Positions 18,140 through 27,905 of a DNA stretch of 64,000 nt are shown in pieces (position 1 is the stretch's first letter; every line of letters begins with the position of its first letter). The position numbers and the translations under genes are program-made. The notes beneath the pieces are model-generated. The model was not told where the DNA came from, ran no database searches, and was given only the letters and a program-made list of their open reading frames with translations. This DNA comes from Sphingopyxis sp. OAS728 (GTDB lineage: Bacteria > Pseudomonadota > Alphaproteobacteria > Sphingomonadales > Sphingomonadaceae), in contig NZ_JADBDT010000001.1 in assembly GCF_014873485.1 (NCBI RefSeq), positions 2,480,001-2,544,000 on the forward strand, read 5' to 3'.

Positions 18140-19666
18140 CCGCCGCCACCCCCGCCCCGAAGCCCCAAAAGCCCGCGAAGAAAAAGGATCTGATGTCGCG
18201 CATCCCCGCGGGCTTCGTCCGCGCGGTGCTCCGCGGGCACAGCAGCCTAGGCCTCGCCTTCGCCGCGCTCATCTATCTCATCTGCCTGTCGGGTAGCATC
18301 GCGGTCTTCGCGCACGAGTTCCAGCGCTGGGAAAGCGCCTCGGCGCCGCAGCTCACCGACGCCACGCCCGAATCCGTCCAGACCGCGTTCGAGGGCGCGA
18401 TCGCCGCGGGCGGCCCGGGGGTCGAGCATGTCTATATCACGCTCCCCACCAATGACTTCCCGCGCCTGCTCCTCCATGTCGATGCCGACCAGGACCGCGA
18501 GTTCGTCGCCGACGCCGCGGGCAAGCTCGCGCCGTCGACCGAGTTTGCGTGGACCGAGTTCATCACGCGCCTCCACATCAACCTCCACCTGCCGCGCACC
18601 TGGGGCGGCTTCCTCGTCGGGCTGATCGGCGTCGCTTTGCTGTCCTCGCTCATCTCGGGCATCCTCGCGCACCCGCGCATCTTCCGCGACGCCTTCCACC
18701 TCCGCCTCGGCGGGTCGAAGGTTGCAGGAGGCCGATCTCCACAACCGGCTCGGCGTCTGGGCGCTGCCCTTCCACATCATCATCTCGCTCACCGGCGCCT
18801 TCCTCGGGCTCACGACGATCATCGTCGGGGTGCTCGGCATGGCGATGTTCAACGGCGACGCGGGCAAGGTCTACGCGCTCTTCATCCCCGAACCGCCGGT
18901 CGACGATCCGCGCCCCGCGCCGGTGCTCGACCTCAAACCGATGTATGCAAAGCTGCCGCAGGACGGCGGCCGCCTCACCTATATCTTCACCGAACATCCG
19001 ACCGAGATGGGCGGCGCCGCGCTGTTCAACGTCAAGCAGCCCGATCGCATGGCGGGCACCGACAGCTATGCCTTCCGCCGCGACGCGAGCATCTACAGCG
19101 CGCAAAAGGCGACCGATAACAATCTCGGCGAGGATCTGCTCGGCGGCATGGGCCAGCTCCATTTCGGCTGGTTCGGCGGCGGGATCGTCAAGATCGTCTA
19201 TTTCGCGCTCGGCCTCGGCCTCACCTATCTCGCCGCGAGCGGGGTCCATATCTGGCTCGCGCGCCGCCGCGACAAGGGCCGCCCTGCCCCCGCGTGGGAG
19301 CGCGCCTGGGCCGCGACCGTCTGGGGCCAGCCCGCGGGCATTGCCGCCGCTGCGGTCGCCGGCCTCGCCATCGCGAGCGCGCCCGCCGCGATCGCCGCGT
19401 GGCTCGTCGTCAGCCTGATCTTCCTGGCTCTCGCGATCCGCCTTCCCGCGACACGCCTCTCGACGCTCGGCCGCCTCGTGACCGGCGCGCTCACCCTCGC
19501 CGCCGCCGCGACGCACCTCGCGCTGCGCGGCGGCATCGGTACCGCGGATCCCATGGCGTGGATCGTCAACCTGTCGTTGATCGCCGGCGGGCTGTTCCTG
19601 CTCCTGTGGAAGCGCGGCACAGCCACCACCGCAGCCAAGCCCGAACCCGCGACCGCCCCGGCCTGA
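18136..19666 (+). pseudogene. PepSY-associated TM helix protein, interrupted by a frameshift
   Basis: The first frame from the ATG at 18136 encodes a basic N-terminus, a first helix (LGLAFAALIYLICLSGSIAVF) and a PepSY segment up to FRDAFHLRLGGSK near 18720. The homologous continuation, LQEADLHNRLGVWALPFHIII, is in the +1 frame from 18722 and runs to 19666 with at least five more helices. Dropping one base within 18715-18721 restores a single protein of 509 residues, normal for the family. There is no homopolymer at the break. It could be a true lesion or a sequence error; programmed frameshifting is unlikely. Its partners are the gene at 17564 and the divergent TBDR. Confidence 0.8.
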
Positions 19667-19693
19667 CCCGAGGCGGCGCGCGGTCGGCCGCGC

Positions 19694-20173
19694 CTATTCG
19701 CAGCAGCGGTCGGGATCGTCCGACGCGTCGAGCGCAACAAGCAGGCCGATGCCTGCCAGCAGCGCGAGCCCGCCGACAACGACCGCGACGGTCCCCGCGT
19801 CGGACATGTTGCTCCGCCCCTTCGTCGACGCCGCCTTGCCGGAGGTCAGGCGCTGCCCGCCGAGCGAAAGCTGCGGCGCGACCTCATCGCCCCTGAACCC
19901 GAACTCGAGCCCCTCGCCAAAGCGCCACGCGGGTCCGCGCAGCCCCGACCCGTCGCTCCGCTGCATCGGCGCGAGCGTCAGGCTGGCGCGGATATCCTTG
20001 TCGCTCTCGCGCCCGCCGCCGAGCGGGATGCGCAGCCGCACCCCGGCAAAGCCCCCCGTGGCGACCGGCCCCGCGCCGTTCAGATACGCGGGCCCCTGCG
20101 CCGTCTGCGCATGGAGCGGCGTCGCGGCGCACGACAGCAAAGCGAGCGATGCGGCAATCGATTTCATGGTCAT
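19694..20173 (-). CDS. Exported protein with C-terminal membrane helix, unknown function
   Basis: 159 residues. The start at 20173 (MTMKSIAASLALLSCAATPLHA) follows a GGAGGG ribosome-binding site and opens a signal peptide cleaved after HAQ. The middle is glycine-rich with beta-like repeats (GGFAGVRLRIPLGGG, LRGPAWRFGEGLEFGFRG). The C-terminus has one helix (AGTVAVVVGGLALLAGIGLLVAL) and ends DPDRCCE with a Cys pair. No family is recognised. It faces the PepSY gene tail to tail. Confidence 0.65.
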   Translation of the reverse strand: MTMKSIAASLALLSCAATPLHAQTAQGPAYLNGAGPVATGGFAGVRLRIPLGGGRESDKDIRASLTLAPMQRSDGSGLRGPAWRFGEGLEFGFRGDEVAPQLSLGGQRLTSGKAASTKGRSNMSDAGTVAVVVGGLALLAGIGLLVALDASDDPDRCCE

Positions 20174-20249
20174 AGGATGCCCTCCCTGTCCGCACCTGAT
20201 CGCCCGCAATTGAGGCCGAAGAATGGCCGGAGCACCCCGCCGGAAAGGC

Positions 20250-21332
20250 CTACCCCTCCGCCGCCTTCGCCTTGCGCCGCTGCCGCCACGACGGCACCTT
20301 CTTCACCGCGGCCACCCCGTCATCCACCGCCGGCGTCAGTGGCACCGCCGGCACTCGCTCGCCGCGCGCCTCGGCCGCTTCGATCCACGCCAGATAGCCC
20401 TCGGGAATATCGCCCCCCGCGCTCACCCAGTCGGCCTCGCCCGCAAAGCGCTGCACCGGCTCGGCATCCACAGGCGCCCCCTCATACATTTGCAGCGGCC
20501 CATAATAGGGCGTGTCATGCTCGCGCAGCTGCACCATCTCCACCCCCGGATCGTCGAGCTGCATCGCAATCGCCTCGAGCGCGCCCTCATCGGTCGCGGC
20601 GATCATCGCGCGCTGCCGCTCGGCGAGCGCAAGCAGCGCCGCCCCGATCTCGGCCTGCGCCTGATCGTCGAGCGCCGTCCCCTCATATCCTTCGAGCAGC
20701 GCTGCCGCCTCATCCTGTGCCCCGACCGGATCGCCCGCCCCCGCGCCATCGCCGTGGATCACCGTCCGCACCGTCGTCGTCGAGGCCTCGGCCATCGCAC
20801 CTCCCGCCCCCACATTCCCGTTCGTGTCGAGCGAAGTCGAGACACCCATCGCGCCAGCACCGCCGCCCGACGCCACAGCAACCGCCCCGGCGCGCGTCGA
20901 GAAATAGTTGATCGTCGTCCGCTTGCCGCCCGCATCCTGCCCATAATGGCGCAGGCAGAACATCAGCAGCGCGTCATTGTGCCGCCGCCGAAACCCCATC
21001 AATTTCCCGGCGACAAAGACGGGCACCAGATAGCCGTCGATCGCGCGTTCGAACGCAATATCCTTCAGCCGCGCGACCCCGAAATCGAGCGCCGCCTCCC
21101 ACGCCCGGCGAAAGCTCTCCGCACCGGGAGCGCGCCGCAGCGTATAGCAATTCGCCTGCGCCATATTGACCATAGCCGCCGCGCGGCTGACCGACCCGGT
21201 ATCGGCGAGCGCCCCGATAAACGCCTTCTGCCGTTCGGGCGTCCACCCGTCATGCCGATATTTGCGCGGCACCGGCGTAAAGTCGGGAAGCGGCGGCCGA
21301 GCCTCCGCCGCGATCGGTGTCCGGTTCTGCAT
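20250..21332 (-). CDS. Unknown protein with N-terminal helix-turn-helix-like region
   Basis: 360 residues. Residues about 28-85 (GWTPERQKAFIGALADTGSV then SRAAAMVNMAQANCYTLRR) look like a homeodomain-type helix-turn-helix, as in phage terminase small subunits. Residues 100-125 are a conserved-looking basic/aromatic block (KLMGFRRRHNDALLMFCLRH). The rest is low-complexity, with Ala/Gly stretches and an acidic C-terminal half, ending in a basic tail. It may be a DNA-binding protein; I do not recognise a characterised homologue. An inverted repeat overlaps its ribosome-binding site. Confidence 0.7.
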   Translation of the reverse strand: MQNRTPIAAEARPPLPDFTPVPRKYRHDGWTPERQKAFIGALADTGSVSRAAAMVNMAQANCYTLRRAPGAESFRRAWEAALDFGVARLKDIAFERAIDGYLVPVFVAGKLMGFRRRHNDALLMFCLRHYGQDAGGKRTTINYFSTRAGAVAVASGGGAGAMGVSTSLDTNGNVGAGGAMAEASTTTVRTVIHGDGAGAGDPVGAQDEAAALLEGYEGTALDDQAQAEIGAALLALAERQRAMIAATDEGALEAIAMQLDDPGVEMVQLREHDTPYYGPLQMYEGAPVDAEPVQRFAGEADWVSAGGDIPEGYLAWIEAAEARGERVPAVPLTPAVDDGVAAVKKVPSWRQRRKAKAAEG

Positions 21333-21341
21333 GATAAGCCC

Positions 21342-21365
21342 TCCTGTCTACCAAACCGGACAGGA
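21342..21365. promoter_or_regulatory. Inverted repeat overlapping the ribosome-binding site of the 20250-21332 gene
   Basis: TCCTGTC (21342-21348) and GACAGGA (21359-21365) are a perfect 7-bp inverted repeat with a 10-bp spacer, 10 bp upstream of the minus-strand ATG at 21332. In the mRNA the arm nearer the start abuts the AGGAGGG ribosome-binding site and shares bases with it, so it could act as an operator or as a translational hairpin. Confidence 0.4.
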
Positions 21366-21394
21366 TATGACTTGGTGGTGGAATGTAGGAAAGA

Positions 21395-21415
21395 GGTTTG
21401 TTCATGGTTTGTTCA
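21395..21415. repeat. GGTTTGTTCA direct repeats, one helical turn apart
   Basis: GGTTTGTTCA is present at 21395-21404 and 21406-21415, separated by one base (11-bp period). It lies in the AT-richer gap between the divergent genes starting at 21332 and 21558. This is a candidate tandem protein-binding site. Confidence 0.4.
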
Positions 21416-21557
21416 ATCTGCGGCCATATCGGCTTCGCGGTACATTTTTGGCCCTAAAGTAATCGAGAGTTTCAGAACTGCGTTCGAAGGTCCATTTCGG
21501 GATCGATTGTTAGAAATCGTCTATGGTGCTGCAGGATACACGCGGTATCTTAGTGGA

Positions 21558-23654
21558 ATGAAGCTCCCATTTGATGCCCGCCAAGACCGCGCGATCCGAG
21601 ACGAATACGGCGACAAGCTCGAGCGAGGTCCATTTGTCGATAGCCTCGTTAGGGCATTGGTGCGGGTTGACCGTGATGATCGCGGAATAACCAAATCGGC
21701 CGAAGCAACCGGTTACGTTGTAGGTCTGACTGGCAAATGGGGGCTCGGCAAGTCGAGCGTCCTCAATTTATTGGCGCTAAAGCTTGGCTCAATGGACCGC
21801 GTAATCGTTGCGCAGTTCAACCCGTGGCTGCTTGGCAAGGGAGACGAACTTCTCACCGGTTTTTTCAACGCCCTGCGTGCAGCAGTCGGCAGAAATCGCA
21901 GCGAAGAATTTAACGCCTTAAGGGATGAATTGGACCGATATTGGGGCGCTATATTATTCTCGAGCAAGGTGACGATAGCCGCGACGGACGTCGGCACGAG
22001 CGCGGGTTTTTTCGAGAAGATTCTCCCGAAGTCGATAAAGTCGAAGCCTATTTCGCCGGAGGACGAGCGGTCGGTTTTAGAAAAGAAGATCACGGATCTA
22101 CGCTGTGCGGTCGTCGTCCTTATAGATGAACTGGATCGGGTAGAAGACGATGACGTCAAAGCCGTCGCGCGCCTAATTAAAGCCGTGGGGGAAATTAGAG
22201 GCGTTTCTTATCTCGTAGCATACGACCCCAAGCGTGTTGCTGAGGCCCTAGGTGGAGGGCGAACCGACGAGTGCCGGGAGGCTGGCAACAGCTATCTTGA
22301 AAAGATCGTACAGCACCCAATCCCGCTTCGCCCTCTTTTCAGAGGCGACGCCATGGCATTGCTTGATGCCGCTCTTGAGCAGCACAAATCGGCATTGCCA
22401 GAAGAGCCTACTGAAGCCGAGCGCGACATTCGAGATCGAGTTCTCGACGCAATCGAAACACCGCGTGAGGTGAAGCGCCTAGTGGGGGCCTTTGCTGTGC
22501 TTGAAGAAGCGGTCCGCGGAGAGATATCGCCGTTTGATGTCCTCGGCTATTGCTGGCTAGCCACTAAAGCGCCCGCACTCCGTGATGCAATTGCTGCAAA
22601 AATTGAGGAACTAGTTGACGATCCGGGAGAGTTGGAAATGGTCCGGCGCGTTTCCGTTCAAATGGACAAGGGCCGCGCCCCGGACGTCACTTCTGTTCTT
22701 GGGCCAAGCGCGGCAGCTCATAAACATGTGCTCGAATTGCTCTTTCCGAGATTCACAGATCGAGGGGTAGCGGGCAGTGGGAATAGGCTGTCTCGTCGGA
22801 AAAATCTCATCCGAATGTTGTATCTCGGAAATCCACCAGGCATGATTCCTAGGAGAGAGATAGAGGCCCTGTGGATGCTCTGGGCCGCAGATCTCACTTC
22901 GAAGCTCCTTGAAACGTCTAGTGAGGGAAAGCTTCCGGATTTACTCGATCGCATTGAAGATCTGCTACCCGATCTGCCTGAAGCTGGCGATGACGAGTTC
23001 TGGTCGAAACTTTCCGACGTATTCGTGCGAGATCATGATTGGCTCGATGGCCCCAACAGTGCGAATGAACTTTCACGTGACGCGGCGCGATCGTTGGCAC
23101 GGCTCGCAGCTCGTGATGTGCGTCAGATACCAAGAGTAAGGAAAGTTCTCGAAGCGTTGATCAGGGAGGGTGATCTAGTGATTGCTCCTTGGATTCTTCG
23201 GAATGAAATGCGCGCTAACGGGCTCTCCAGAAACTCGCCTAGCGGTTCATCACAAGCACTATATGATAAAACGCAAGTCGAGGATCTCATGCGCCGTGAG
23301 TTTCCCCGATATCGAACCGCAATCTTGAGCGGCCTAGCCCTGCGTAGGTTACCGAATATGGAAATATTTTATGCGCTTCTTAACGCGTCCGCTTGGGACG
23401 AGCACCTCCGAGAAAACCTCACTCAACAACTTATCGGAGCGGAAGCTATTGGCACTTTCGCCGGACTAATTGTGCCACCAGGATACGCCACCGAACTTAA
23501 TACAATAAATGAGTTCTGTAATGCTGAAGTTCTCAATGCTCGCGTGGGAGACCTTTTAGCTGACCCAGCCGCCTTTCCCGATCCATGGATCAAGGAATCG
23601 GTTAACAGGCTACATCGAACCCTCAACGGGCGCGATCCCCATTTTGACGATTAA
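21558..23654 (+). CDS. KAP family P-loop NTPase
   Basis: 698 residues from the ATG at 21558; the long open frame upstream is antisense to the neighbouring gene. Walker A is GKWGLGKSS at residues 59-67. The KAP-characteristic FNPW follows at 87-90, and Walker B VVVLIDELDR ends at about 194. The C-terminal 400 residues are mostly helical without a known domain. The membrane helices that many KAP ATPases carry between Walker A and B are weak or absent (only a mildly hydrophobic patch near 131-150). KAP NTPases include phage-exclusion proteins such as PifA. GC and codon use are clearly lower than in the flanking genes, pointing to acquisition by transfer. Confidence 0.85.
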   Translation: MKLPFDARQDRAIRDEYGDKLERGPFVDSLVRALVRVDRDDRGITKSAEATGYVVGLTGKWGLGKSSVLNLLALKLGSMDRVIVAQFNPWLLGKGDELLTGFFNALRAAVGRNRSEEFNALRDELDRYWGAILFSSKVTIAATDVGTSAGFFEKILPKSIKSKPISPEDERSVLEKKITDLRCAVVVLIDELDRVEDDDVKAVARLIKAVGEIRGVSYLVAYDPKRVAEALGGGRTDECREAGNSYLEKIVQHPIPLRPLFRGDAMALLDAALEQHKSALPEEPTEAERDIRDRVLDAIETPREVKRLVGAFAVLEEAVRGEISPFDVLGYCWLATKAPALRDAIAAKIEELVDDPGELEMVRRVSVQMDKGRAPDVTSVLGPSAAAHKHVLELLFPRFTDRGVAGSGNRLSRRKNLIRMLYLGNPPGMIPRREIEALWMLWAADLTSKLLETSSEGKLPDLLDRIEDLLPDLPEAGDDEFWSKLSDVFVRDHDWLDGPNSANELSRDAARSLARLAARDVRQIPRVRKVLEALIREGDLVIAPWILRNEMRANGLSRNSPSGSSQALYDKTQVEDLMRREFPRYRTAILSGLALRRLPNMEIFYALLNASAWDEHLRENLTQQLIGAEAIGTFAGLIVPPGYATELNTINEFCNAEVLNARVGDLLADPAAFPDPWIKESVNRLHRTLNGRDPHFDD

Positions 23655-23694
23655 AGGAACGGCCACGACGTGAAACTTTGCGGCGCCCTAGCGG

Positions 23695-24261
23695 CTATGC
23701 TGAGCTCCGCTCTACCACCTGCCACTCCCCCAACCCCAAATCCCCGATCTCCCACCCCCCGATCCGCCACCGCACTAGCCGCAGCGTCGGAAAACCGACC
23801 GCCGCCGTCATCCGCCGCACCTGGCGGTTGCGGCCTTCGGTGATCGTCAGTTCGATCCAGCTATCCGGCACGCTCTTGCGATATCGCACCGGCGGGTCGC
23901 GGTCCCAGAGCATCGGCGGGTCGATGCGGCGGACCGCCGCGGGGCGAGTCGGGCCATCGTTCAGCGTGACGCCGCGGCTGAGCGCCGCCAGCGCGGCGGC
24001 GTCGGGCTCGCCCTCGACCTGCGCCAGATAGGTTTTGGGCGTCTTGTGCTTCGGCGACGAAATGCGCGCCTGCAGCGCGCCGTCGTCGGTCAGGATCAGC
24101 AGCCCCTCGCTGTCGCGATCGAGCCGCCCGGCCGGATAGACGCCGGGCACGTCGATATAGTCGGACAAGGTCGCGCGCGGGCCGTCCGCGCTCGCGGTCA
24201 TGCCCTTGTCGGTGAATTGCGACAGCACGCCCCACGGCTTGTTGAACAGGATCAGCGTCAC
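23695..24261 (-). CDS. rluE: 23S rRNA pseudouridine synthase, RluE-like (RsuA family)
   Basis: 188 residues. The short RsuA/RluB/E/F-type synthase lacks an S4 domain, which matches RluE (uridine 2457 of 23S rRNA in E. coli). [19 protein letters not shown] holds the catalytic Asp (GRLDRDSEG). RNRQVRRM near the C-terminus is the second family motif. Its start overlaps the stop of the minus-strand gene upstream (24258-24261), so the two are coupled. Exact target specificity is inferred from length and domain layout. Confidence 0.85.
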   Translation of the reverse strand: MTLILFNKPWGVLSQFTDKGMTASADGPRATLSDYIDVPGVYPAGRLDRDSEGLLILTDDGALQARISSPKHKTPKTYLAQVEGEPDAAALAALSRGVTLNDGPTRPAAVRRIDPPMLWDRDPPVRYRKSVPDSWIELTITEGRNRQVRRMTAAVGFPTLRLVRWRIGGWEIGDLGLGEWQVVERSSA

Positions 24262-25871
24262 GGCATCACACTCCGCGCCACCGCCTCAGCGACCTTGATG
24301 CCGTCGACCGCCGCCGACAAAATGCCCCCGGCATAGCCCGCGCCCTCGCCCGCGGGGAACAGCCCCGCGGTGTTCAGGCTCTGAAAATCCTCGCCGCGGG
24401 TGAAGCGCACGGGCGAGGAGGTGCGCGTCTCGACCCCCGTCATCACCACGTCGGGATGGTCGTACCCCGCGATCTGGCGCCCGAACACCGGGATCGCCTC
24501 GCGCATCGCCTCGACCGCGAAGGCGGGCAGGCATTGCGCCAGGTCGGTCGGGGTCACACCGGGGCGATAGGAGGGGATGACGCTGCCGAGTTCGGTCGAC
24601 GGGCGGCCTTTGAGGAAATCGCCGACGCGCTGCGCGGGCGCGCGATAGTTCGATCCGCCCGCGACAAAGGCGAGCGATTCCCAGTGCCGCTGGAACGCGA
24701 TGCCCGCGAGCGGGTCGCCGGGATAGTCGCGCGCGGGGTCGATCGCGACGACGAAGCCCGAATTGGCGTTGCGTTCGTTGCGCGAATATTGGCTCATGCC
24801 GTTGGTCGCGACGCGGCCCTCCTCCGACGTCGCGGCGACGACGGTGCCGCCGGGGCACATGCAGAAACTATAGACGGTGCGGCCGTTCTTGCAGTGGTGC
24901 GAGATATGATATTCGGCAGCGCCGAGGATCGGATTGCCCGCATCGGCGCCGAAGCGCGAGGCGTCGATCCACGATTGCGGATGCTCGATGCGGACGCCGA
25001 TCGAAAAGGGCTTCGCCTCGACATGCACCCCCGCCGCCAGCAGCATCGCGAAGGTGTCGCGCGCGCTGTGGCCGATCGCCATAACGACGCGATCGGCCTC
25101 GATATACTCGCCGTTTGCCAAGTGCACGCCCTGCACGCGGCGTTCGCCCGCGCCGTCGGTCACGATATCGAGCCCGTCGACCTTGTGCTGCCAGCGATAT
25201 TCGCCGCCCAGCCCCTCGATCGTCTCGCGCAGGCTTTCGACCATCGTCACCAGCCGGAAGGTGCCGATATGCGGGTGCGCCTCGGTCAATATTTCGGGCG
25301 GGGCGCCCGCTTTCACGAATTCGGTCAGCACCTTGCGGTCGAGGTGCCGCGGGTCCTTGATCCGGCTGTAGAGCTTGCCGTCGGAGAAGGTGCCCGCGCC
25401 GCCCTCGCCGAACTGGACGTTCGATTCGGGGTGGAGCACGCTGCGCCGCCACAAGTCCCATGTGTCCTTGGTGCGCTCGCGCACCACCTTGCCGCGGTCG
25501 AGGATGATCGGGCGGAACCCCATCTGCGCGAGGATCAGCCCGACGAACAGTCCGCACGGCCCCGCGCCGACGACGACCGGCCGCTTGATGCCCTTCGGCG
25601 CTTGGGTGATGAATTTATACGCGGTGTTCGGGGTCTGCTGGACATTGCGGTCCTTGCGAAAGCGCGCGAGCACCGCGCCCTCGTCCTTCACATTGACGTC
25701 GACCGAATAGATCAGCTTGATGTTCGTCTTGTCGCGCGCATCGTTGGCACGGCGTGCGACGACGTGGCGGATCAGCTCGCGCGGCGAAATCCGCAGCCGC
25801 TTGCAGATCGCGGCGGGCAAATCCTCGGGCGCATGGTGCAGTGGCAAGGTCAGTTCGGTCAGGCGAAGCAT
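24258..25871 (-). CDS. FAD-dependent oxidoreductase (COG2509 type)
   Basis: 537 residues. An N-terminal region of about 95 residues precedes the dinucleotide-binding motif [20 protein letters not shown]. Other family landmarks are [46 protein letters not shown] and, at the end, [19 protein letters not shown]. These are features of the FAD-dependent dehydrogenases whose physiological substrate is unknown. Start and frame are clear. Its end overlaps the start of the pseudouridine synthase gene by 4 bp. Confidence 0.85.
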   Translation of the reverse strand: MLRLTELTLPLHHAPEDLPAAICKRLRISPRELIRHVVARRANDARDKTNIKLIYSVDVNVKDEGAVLARFRKDRNVQQTPNTAYKFITQAPKGIKRPVVVGAGPCGLFVGLILAQMGFRPIILDRGKVVRERTKDTWDLWRRSVLHPESNVQFGEGGAGTFSDGKLYSRIKDPRHLDRKVLTEFVKAGAPPEILTEAHPHIGTFRLVTMVESLRETIEGLGGEYRWQHKVDGLDIVTDGAGERRVQGVHLANGEYIEADRVVMAIGHSARDTFAMLLAAGVHVEAKPFSIGVRIEHPQSWIDASRFGADAGNPILGAAEYHISHHCKNGRTVYSFCMCPGGTVVAATSEEGRVATNGMSQYSRNERNANSGFVVAIDPARDYPGDPLAGIAFQRHWESLAFVAGGSNYRAPAQRVGDFLKGRPSTELGSVIPSYRPGVTPTDLAQCLPAFAVEAMREAIPVFGRQIAGYDHPDVVMTGVETRTSSPVRFTRGEDFQSLNTAGLFPAGEGAGYAGGILSAAVDGIKVAEAVARSVMP

Positions 25872-25936
25872 CGCCCGCCTGTAATGCGCAAGCCCGCCGG
25901 GGGGAACGCCAATCGAAACGGGGTTCGAAAAGAAAA

Positions 25937-25960
25937 GGGGCGGCCATCGCTGACCGCCCC
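25937..25960 (-). terminator. Rho-independent terminator of typA
   Basis: Read on the minus strand, GGGGCGG and CCGCCCC pair around a 10-base loop, followed by CTTTTCTTTT-like bases (plus-strand 25928-25936). It starts 7 bp after the typA stop codon. This is the clearest intrinsic terminator in the window. Confidence 0.8.
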
Positions 25961-25967
25961 CTGATCC

Positions 25968-27800
25968 TTACGCCGCTTCCTTCTTGCGCGACGCCTTCTT
26001 GCGCTCGTGCGGATCGAGCAGCGCCTTGCGGATGCGGATATTCTTCGGGGTCACTTCGACCATCTCGTCATCGTCGATGTAAGCGATCGCCTGTTCCAGC
26101 GTCATGCGGCGCGGCGGGGTGAGGCGGATCGCGTCGTCCTTGCCCGTCGAACGGAAGTTCGTGAGCTGCTTCGACTTCATCGGGTTGACTTCGAGATCGT
26201 CGGGCTTTGCATTCTCGCCGATGATCATGCCCTCATAGAGCGCCTCGCCGGGCGAGACGAAGAGGATGCCGCGCTCTTCGAGCGGGCCCAAGGCATATGC
26301 AACCGCTTCGCCATTGCCGTTCGAGATCAGGACGCCATTCTTGCGGCCTTCGATCTGGCCCTTGTGCGGACCATATTTCTCGAACAGGCGGTTCATGATC
26401 CCGGTGCCGCGCGTGTCGGACAGGAATTCGCCATGATAGCCGATCAGGCCGCGCGACGGGCCGCTGAAGGTGATGCGCGTCTTGCCGCCACCCGACGGAC
26501 GCATGTCGGTGAGGTCAGCCTTGCGGATCTGCATCTTCTCGACAACCGTGCCGCTATGCTCGTCGTCGACGTCGATGACGACGGTTTCATAAGGCTCGGT
26601 GCGCGCGCCGCTTTCGTCGGTGCCATAGAGCACTTTCGGGCGGCTGATGCCGAGTTCGAAGCCTTCGCGGCGCATCGTTTCGATGAGCACGCCGAGCTGG
26701 AGTTCGCCGCGGCCCGCGACGTCGAAGCTGTCCTTGTCGGCGCTTTCGGTGATGCGGATCGCGACGTTCGTTTCGGCTTCGCGGAACAGACGGTCGCGGA
26801 TCATGCGGCTCGTGACCTTGCTGCCTTCGCGGCCCGCCATCGGGCTGTCATTGACCGCAAAGCGCATCGACAGCGTCGGCGGATCGATCGGCTGCGCGGC
26901 GATCGGTTCGCTGACGCTCGTGTCGGCGACGGTGTTCGCGACGGTTGCATTGGTCAGGCCCGCGATCGCGACGATGTCGCCCGCTTTCGCTTCTTCGACC
27001 GGAACGCGGTCGAGCCCGCGGAACGCGAGCAGCTTCGATGCGCGGCCGGTTTCGATCACCTTGCCGTCCATGTCGAGCGCGTGGATCGGCTGGTTGACCT
27101 TGACCGTACCCGACTGGACGCGGCCGGTCAGGATGCGGCCGATGAAATTGTCGCGGTCGAGCAAGGTCGCGAGGAAGGTGAAGGGCGCGTCTTCGTCGAG
27201 GCCCGGGGTCGGGACGTGCGACACGATCGTCTTGAACAGCGGCTCGAGCGTGCCTTCGCGCGCGTCGGGGCTTTCCGAAGCATAGCCGCCGCGGCCCGAG
27301 GCGTAGAGGATCGGGAAGTCGAGCTGTTCGTCATTCGCTTCGAGCGCGAGGAAGAGTTCGAACACTTCGTCGAGCACTTCGGCGGCGCGCGCGTCGCTGC
27401 GGTCGATCTTGTTGACGACGACGATCGGCTTGAGGCCGAGCGCGAGCGCCTTGCCGGTCACGAACTTGGTCTGCGGCATCGGGCCTTCGGCCGCGTCGAC
27501 GAGCAGGATGACGCCGTCGACCATGGAGAGGATGCGCTCGACCTCGCCGCCGAAGTCGGCGTGACCCGGGGTGTCGACGATGTTGATGCGCGTCTGGTCG
27601 GCGCCTTCGCCCCACTCGACCGAGGTGCACTTCGCAAGGATGGTGATCCCGCGTTCCTTTTCGAGGTCGTTCGAATCCATCGCGCGTTCTTCGACGCGCT
27701 GGTTGTCGCGGAAGGTACCCGACTGGCGGAATAGCTGGTCGACGAGGGTCGTCTTGCCATGATCGACGTGTGCGATAATCGCAATATTGCGCAAAGACAT
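25968..27800 (-). CDS. typA: Translational GTPase TypA/BipA
   Basis: 610 residues from the ATG giving [23 protein letters not shown]. The longer frame upstream is proline/arginine-rich and not family-like. G1 is AHVDHGKT, G3 DTPGHADFG and G4 NKID, followed by EF-G-like domains II, III and V and the BipA-specific C-terminal domain, ending in a basic [10 protein letters not shown] tail. BipA binds ribosomes and aids 50S assembly and growth under stress, including low temperature. It is a single gene with its own terminator. Confidence 0.97.
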   Translation of the reverse strand: MSLRNIAIIAHVDHGKTTLVDQLFRQSGTFRDNQRVEERAMDSNDLEKERGITILAKCTSVEWGEGADQTRINIVDTPGHADFGGEVERILSMVDGVILLVDAAEGPMPQTKFVTGKALALGLKPIVVVNKIDRSDARAAEVLDEVFELFLALEANDEQLDFPILYASGRGGYASESPDAREGTLEPLFKTIVSHVPTPGLDEDAPFTFLATLLDRDNFIGRILTGRVQSGTVKVNQPIHALDMDGKVIETGRASKLLAFRGLDRVPVEEAKAGDIVAIAGLTNATVANTVADTSVSEPIAAQPIDPPTLSMRFAVNDSPMAGREGSKVTSRMIRDRLFREAETNVAIRITESADKDSFDVAGRGELQLGVLIETMRREGFELGISRPKVLYGTDESGARTEPYETVVIDVDDEHSGTVVEKMQIRKADLTDMRPSGGGKTRITFSGPSRGLIGYHGEFLSDTRGTGIMNRLFEKYGPHKGQIEGRKNGVLISNGNGEAVAYALGPLEERGILFVSPGEALYEGMIIGENAKPDDLEVNPMKSKQLTNFRSTGKDDAIRLTPPRRMTLEQAIAYIDDDEMVEVTPKNIRIRKALLDPHERKKASRKKEAA

Positions 27801-27905
27801 GCGGAAAGAGCCTTGATGGAAGGGGGCAGCGCCCGGAGCGCCGCGAAACGCCGCGCCCCTAACAGAAGTGGTGCTGCGGCGCAACATGATTGCCGAGGGC
27901 GCGCG

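Noticed and set aside
18715..18722. Programmed frameshift in the PepSY gene
   Set aside because: No slippery heptamer, no downstream pseudoknot seen, and the family is not known to use recoding.
20223..21557. Long N-terminal extension of the KAP frame
   Set aside because: It is antisense to the 20250-21332 gene, with proline/arginine-rich shadow composition; KAP family sequence starts at 21558.
26007..27734. 575-codon plus-strand frame opposite typA
   Set aside because: Shadow of typA codon structure; no start-site signals or domains.
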